Assembly: GCA_964560775.1 (NCBI GenBank)
Contig: CAZLNH010000325.1
Coordinates: forward strand, 1-8,875
DNA length: 8,875 bases
From: Woeseia sp964560775
GTDB taxonomy: Bacteria; Pseudomonadota; Gammaproteobacteria; Steroidobacterales; Woeseiaceae
Direction: 5' to 3'
Program-made: the position numbers and the translations under genes
The notes under the pieces: generated by a model
Database searches by the model: none
Told to the model about the DNA's origin: nothing
The model's input: the letters and a program-made list of their open reading frames with translations, nothing else
Shown here: in pieces, positions 6,137 to 8,875 of the stretch
How the letters are laid out: each line of letters opens with the position of its first letter
Numbering within the stretch: the first letter of the stretch is position 1

Positions 6137-6433
6137 CTACCGAAACAACGCCGACAGCTTCATCGCCTTTCCGAGATCGCCGTCTACCGCAAGTTTGCCC
6201 AGCATGAACGCGTTCAGCGGCGCGAGTGTGCCGTCCAGCATTGCCTGCAGGTCATCCGCCGTCAATCGCAGCACGGTGTCCGCCTCCCGGTCATCGTTGC
6301 TGACAACAACCGGAGTCTGCGTGCCGTCGATAAAGATGCACCCGAGGTCCCTTACGACAATCCTCGTATCAAATCCGAACGCATCCTCGCTTTCGACAAG
6401 GGCCTGCACCCTTGCCGTCAATTGATCCAGCAT
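6137..6433 (-). CDS. Single-domain SCP2 sterol-binding-like protein
   Basis: This 98-residue soluble protein consists of one SCP2 (sterol carrier protein 2) domain and nothing else. The hallmark C-terminal half is present: VLRLTADDLQAMLDG (54-68) followed by APLNAFMLGKLAVDGDLG (71-88) and KAMKLSALF (89-97), which form the lipid-binding tunnel edge in the family. Bacterial stand-alone SCP2 proteins are thought to bind acyl chains or other hydrophobic ligands; the ligand here is unknown. A strong ribosome site, AAGGGAAGGG (minus strand of 6440-6449), lies 6 bases before the ATG. The gene begins 21 bases after the MFS transporter stop on the same strand, so it is almost certainly the last gene of that operon. 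Confidence 0.85.
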   Translation of the reverse strand: MLDQLTARVQALVESEDAFGFDTRIVVRDLGCIFIDGTQTPVVVSNDDREADTVLRLTADDLQAMLDGTLAPLNAFMLGKLAVDGDLGKAMKLSALFR

Positions 6434-6454
6434 CAGCAGCCCTTCCCTTATGCA

Positions 6455-7855
6455 TTATTGCCACCAAAGTACACTGCCTGTTACGAGCACCACGGCCGCT
6501 ATCGTTATGATTGTAATAATTATCCATTTCCGATAGTCGACGTGGTCCACTTCCATGTCAGCGGCGCGAGCCAGGTCGTCATCGATATGCCGCCCCGCCA
6601 TGATGTAGTGGAATGCAGACCATGGACTTGCCACGGCAACCACTGCGAGCAGGCTGTAGCGCATCGAATCGACGCCGAATTGCGGCGCCAGCAGGTCACT
6701 GATTATACCGGTAACCTGCGGCCCCATCCCGAGGCCAATAATATTGAGAATGAACAGCATGAGGGCTGACGCCACACCGCGCATACGCAGTCCGACCAGG
6801 CCCTGTGCCTGGGCCAGGGTGGTCGCCAGGTAAAAGTTTGAAAAGATTGCGGGCACGACAAACCACGCCAGCGCGATCATCGGGTCGCTGGCGAGGTAAA
6901 CCGGAAAACTGCACGCCCAGCCGAGCATCGTGGCAGCCGCCACGCCCCATAATGAGCGCCGGCGCCCCTTGCGGCTTAGCCTGTCCGCGACCAATCCGCC
7001 GCCGGCAAAACCCAGGCCTCCGGCGATACCCAGTATCAGGCCGAGGTAGACGCCGACCGTCGCCGGATTCATGCCATGAGTGCGTACCAGAAAGCTCGGG
7101 AAGAAGCTCGCGACCGCATAGCCGCCGAAGGCCGCGAGGCCGGAGCCTACCGCGAGGTGGATGAACGACTTTCGCTGCAGCAGGAATCGCGCGACGAACA
7201 TGACGCCCGGCCGTTGATCAGTGTCGGTGCGGCCCTCGGACGAGCCCCGCGCGGGCTCCCTGATGCTGAAGCGAACCAGCAACGCCAGCAAAAGGCCCGG
7301 CACGCCGACGATGAACAAGGCTTCGCGCCAGCCTATGTTTTCGACGACCCAGCCACCGGCGAGATAGGCAATCATGATGCCCATCGATATGCCCAGCGTG
7401 AAAATGCCCATCGCCGTCGAGCGTTGTTCGGGTGGATAGTAATCCGAAATCATGGAGTGCGCCGGAGGACTGCATCCGGCCTCACCGATACCAACACCAA
7501 TGCGCGCGAGCGCGAGCTGGGTGACGTTCGCGGCGAGGCCCGACAGCGCCGTCATCGCACTCCACACCGCAAGTGCAATGGCTATAAGGTTGCGTCGATT
7601 CCAGCGATCGGCGATCAGGGCGATCGGAATGCCGAGCGTTGCATAAAACAGTGCAAATGCCGAGCCGGCCAGGAAGCCAAGCACCCAGTCCGCAACCACG
7701 AATTCCGCCTTTATTGCCGGCAACAGGATTGCAAGTATTTGCCTGTCGATAAAGTTGAATGTGTAGACCACCGCCAACAGGCCCAGCGCATACCGCCTTG
7801 CACCGACAGTGATTGGCTGGCCCGTTACTGTTTCCGCTTCGGTGTGTGTTGCCAA
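6455..7855 (-). CDS. Spinster-like MFS transporter
   Basis: This 466-residue inner-membrane carrier is of the major facilitator superfamily, closest in style to spinster-like members, which move lipids, sugars or organic anions. It has NFIDRQILAILLPA (34-47) in helix 1, motif A GIPIALIADRWNRR (75-88) between helices 2 and 3, RIGVGIGEAGCSPPAHSMIS (118-137) in helices 4-5, and the second-half motif A counterpart GGGLVADRLSRKGRR (285-299). After twelve core helices ending near 421, a polar linker leads to an extra hydrophobic segment (about 443-465, WIIITIITIAAVV...). The start is TTG: a stop codon (7883-7885) lies ten codons upstream, no ATG or GTG intervenes, and GGGGAG (minus strand of 7864-7869) sits 8 bases before it. 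It lies 52 bases after ggt and 21 before the SCP2 gene. The substrate is unknown. Confidence 0.9.
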   Translation of the reverse strand: MATHTEAETVTGQPITVGARRYALGLLAVVYTFNFIDRQILAILLPAIKAEFVVADWVLGFLAGSAFALFYATLGIPIALIADRWNRRNLIAIALAVWSAMTALSGLAANVTQLALARIGVGIGEAGCSPPAHSMISDYYPPEQRSTAMGIFTLGISMGIMIAYLAGGWVVENIGWREALFIVGVPGLLLALLVRFSIREPARGSSEGRTDTDQRPGVMFVARFLLQRKSFIHLAVGSGLAAFGGYAVASFFPSFLVRTHGMNPATVGVYLGLILGIAGGLGFAGGGLVADRLSRKGRRRSLWGVAAATMLGWACSFPVYLASDPMIALAWFVVPAIFSNFYLATTLAQAQGLVGLRMRGVASALMLFILNIIGLGMGPQVTGIISDLLAPQFGVDSMRYSLLAVVAVASPWSAFHYIMAGRHIDDDLARAADMEVDHVDYRKWIIITIITIAAVVLVTGSVLWWQ

Positions 7856-7863
7856 ACTGCGAA

Positions 7864-7869
7864 CTCCCC
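7864..7869 (-). promoter_or_regulatory. Ribosome binding site supporting the TTG start of the MFS gene
   Basis: GGGGAG on the minus strand lies 8 bases before the TTG at 7855. This decides the start, because no ATG is available between the upstream stop and the first membrane helix. Confidence 0.7.
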
Positions 7870-7907
7870 GGTGTTTTTCTTGTTACGGATTCTGCGGCGG
7901 CCGACGT

Positions 7908-8875
7908 TCAGTGTTCGGCAGTATGCATCAGCGGCCCGACACTGCCCGCCTGCGGCCTGCGCGGATCCGACGCTCCGTAGTAAAGTCCGTCGTCGTACAT
8001 GACCGACTGCAGGCTGCCCATGCCACCGCTCATTTTTATGGAGTGTCCTCGCCGTTCCAGTTCGGCGGTGGTGTCCGGACTGAACCCGGATTCGAGTTCA
8101 AGTATGTCGGGCATCCATTGATGGTGCAGGCGCGGCACGGCCGTGGCATCGGCAATATTCATGCCGTGATCAATGACATTGACGAGCATCTGCAGCACGC
8201 TGGTGATGATCTGGCTGCCGCCGGGACTGCCCGTTACGAGCCACGGCCTGCCATCCCGGAAAACCATCGTCGGCGTCATGGAACTGAGCGGCCGCTTGCC
8301 GGGCTCAACCGCGTTCGCCTTGCCGCCGAGCAGCCCGAACGCATCGGGCACACCCGGTTTGGCAACAAAATCATCCATTTCGTTATTCAGCAGGAAGCCG
8401 GCGCCCGGCACGCTGATGCCCGAACCGTAAGAAAAATTCAGAGTGTAAGTATTCGCAACGGCATTGCCGAAGCCATCCATGATGGAAAAATGCGTTGTAT
8501 CGGGTCCTTCGGCCGGCGGCACGGCACCGGGTTTTATATCCGTTGAAGGACGCGCCTGCTCCAGATCAATGCCGTCCGCGAGTTGTCGCGCGTAGTCCTT
8601 GCTCGTCAACCAGTCGATCGGGACATCATGGTATGCCATGTCTCCCAGGTGCTCGCTGCGATCCGCGTACGCGAGCTTCGATACTTCGGCCAGCAAGTGC
8701 ACATTGTTGGCGCTGCCAGGACCGTACGTCGCGACGGGGAAATGCTGGAGTACGTTCAGCATCTGGATGATGTGCACACCTCCGGAACTGGACGGTGGCA
8801 TCGATACGATTTGGTAGCCGCGGTACTCACCTTCGAGCGGCACCCGAAAGACCGGTTCGTAGGCCGCCAGCGCGT
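7908..8875 (-). CDS. ggt: Gamma-glutamyltransferase, C-terminal part (cut by right edge)
   Basis: This is the 3' part of a periplasmic gamma-glutamyltransferase, which cleaves glutathione and other gamma-glutamyl compounds and transfers the glutamyl group to water or amines. The proenzyme cuts itself before a threonine to form two subunits. The visible part has the end of the large subunit (the family's GYxxxSMPPSSSGG) and the entire small subunit. The nucleophile is the first Thr of TTHFSIMD, codon 8496-8498 on the minus strand. NNEMDDF, RPLSSMTPT and GSPGGSQII form the substrate pocket and oxyanion region, and GASDPR is near the end. Compared with the E. coli enzyme as I recall it, GSPGGSR has Gln for Arg, and the NNQMDDF glutamine is Glu, as in many other members. 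The signal peptide and most of the large subunit lie beyond position 8875; the frame is open to the edge. It is the first visible gene of the ggt-MFS-SCP2 operon. Confidence 0.93.
   Translation of the reverse strand, partial: ALAAYEPVFRVPLEGEYRGYQIVSMPPSSSGGVHIIQMLNVLQHFPVATYGPGSANNVHLLAEVSKLAYADRSEHLGDMAYHDVPIDWLTSKDYARQLADGIDLEQARPSTDIKPGAVPPAEGPDTTHFSIMDGFGNAVANTYTLNFSYGSGISVPGAGFLLNNEMDDFVAKPGVPDAFGLLGGKANAVEPGKRPLSSMTPTMVFRDGRPWLVTGSPGGSQIITSVLQMLVNVIDHGMNIADATAVPRLHHQWMPDILELESGFSPDTTAELERRGHSIKMSGGMGSLQSVMYDDGLYYGASDPRRPQAGSVGPLMHTAEH

Noticed and set aside
5822..6769. 315-codon plus-strand open frame
   Set aside because: It runs through the end of the ligase in another frame, the repeat element, and antisense to SCP2 and MFS; no family likeness.
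7076..8002. 308-codon plus-strand open frame
   Set aside because: It is antisense to the MFS gene and the end of ggt; its composition is rich in Arg, Ala and Gln with no fold signature.

Overview
This is a GC-rich bacterial window with compact gene packing. The gene set (zeta-class maleylacetoacetate isomerase, a secreted-methyltransferase-like protein, an NhaC-type antiporter with an exported N-terminal domain, a spinster-like MFS carrier, gamma-glutamyltransferase closely resembling the enterobacterial enzyme) suggests a Gammaproteobacterium, probably a free-living marine or sediment lineage. That placement is inferred from protein style only; no rRNA or other taxonomic marker is present.

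Layout. Positions 1-122 hold no gene I can support, only a small GC-rich hairpin. At 123-869 (minus) lies a methyltransferase-fold protein with a signal peptide, divergent from maiA at 1039-1680 (plus). maiA ends tail-to-tail, with a 22-base overlap, against an NhaC-family Na+/H+ antiporter (1659-3440, minus) whose true start is obscured by an apparent one-base frame break in its signal peptide. Upstream of it on the same strand is an IclR-family regulator (3591-4346). The 223 bases between this regulator and a divergent glutamine-synthetase-family ligase (4570-5961, plus) contain a good sigma-70-like promoter for the regulator, overlapped by a 31-base palindrome, plus further copies of the same half-site. 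Between the ligase and the next convergent gene is an inverted/tandem repeat element (5973-6129). The right third is a minus-strand operon reading leftward: gamma-glutamyltransferase (cut by the right edge), a spinster-like MFS transporter with a TTG start, and a single-domain SCP2 protein.

How the genes may work together. The ligase resembles gamma-glutamylpolyamine synthetases (PuuA type), which join glutamate to amines, and the gamma-glutamyltransferase at the other end cleaves gamma-glutamyl bonds in the periplasm. The IclR regulator probably controls itself, the antiporter behind it and the divergent ligase. A small gamma-glutamyl/amine utilisation neighbourhood is a reasonable hypothesis, but the sequence does not prove a shared substrate. 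I see no defence system, CRISPR array, integrase, transposase, tRNA or rRNA, and no convincing undescribed multi-gene system. The most interesting signals are the broken antiporter start, the regulator's promoter/operator architecture and the repeat element.
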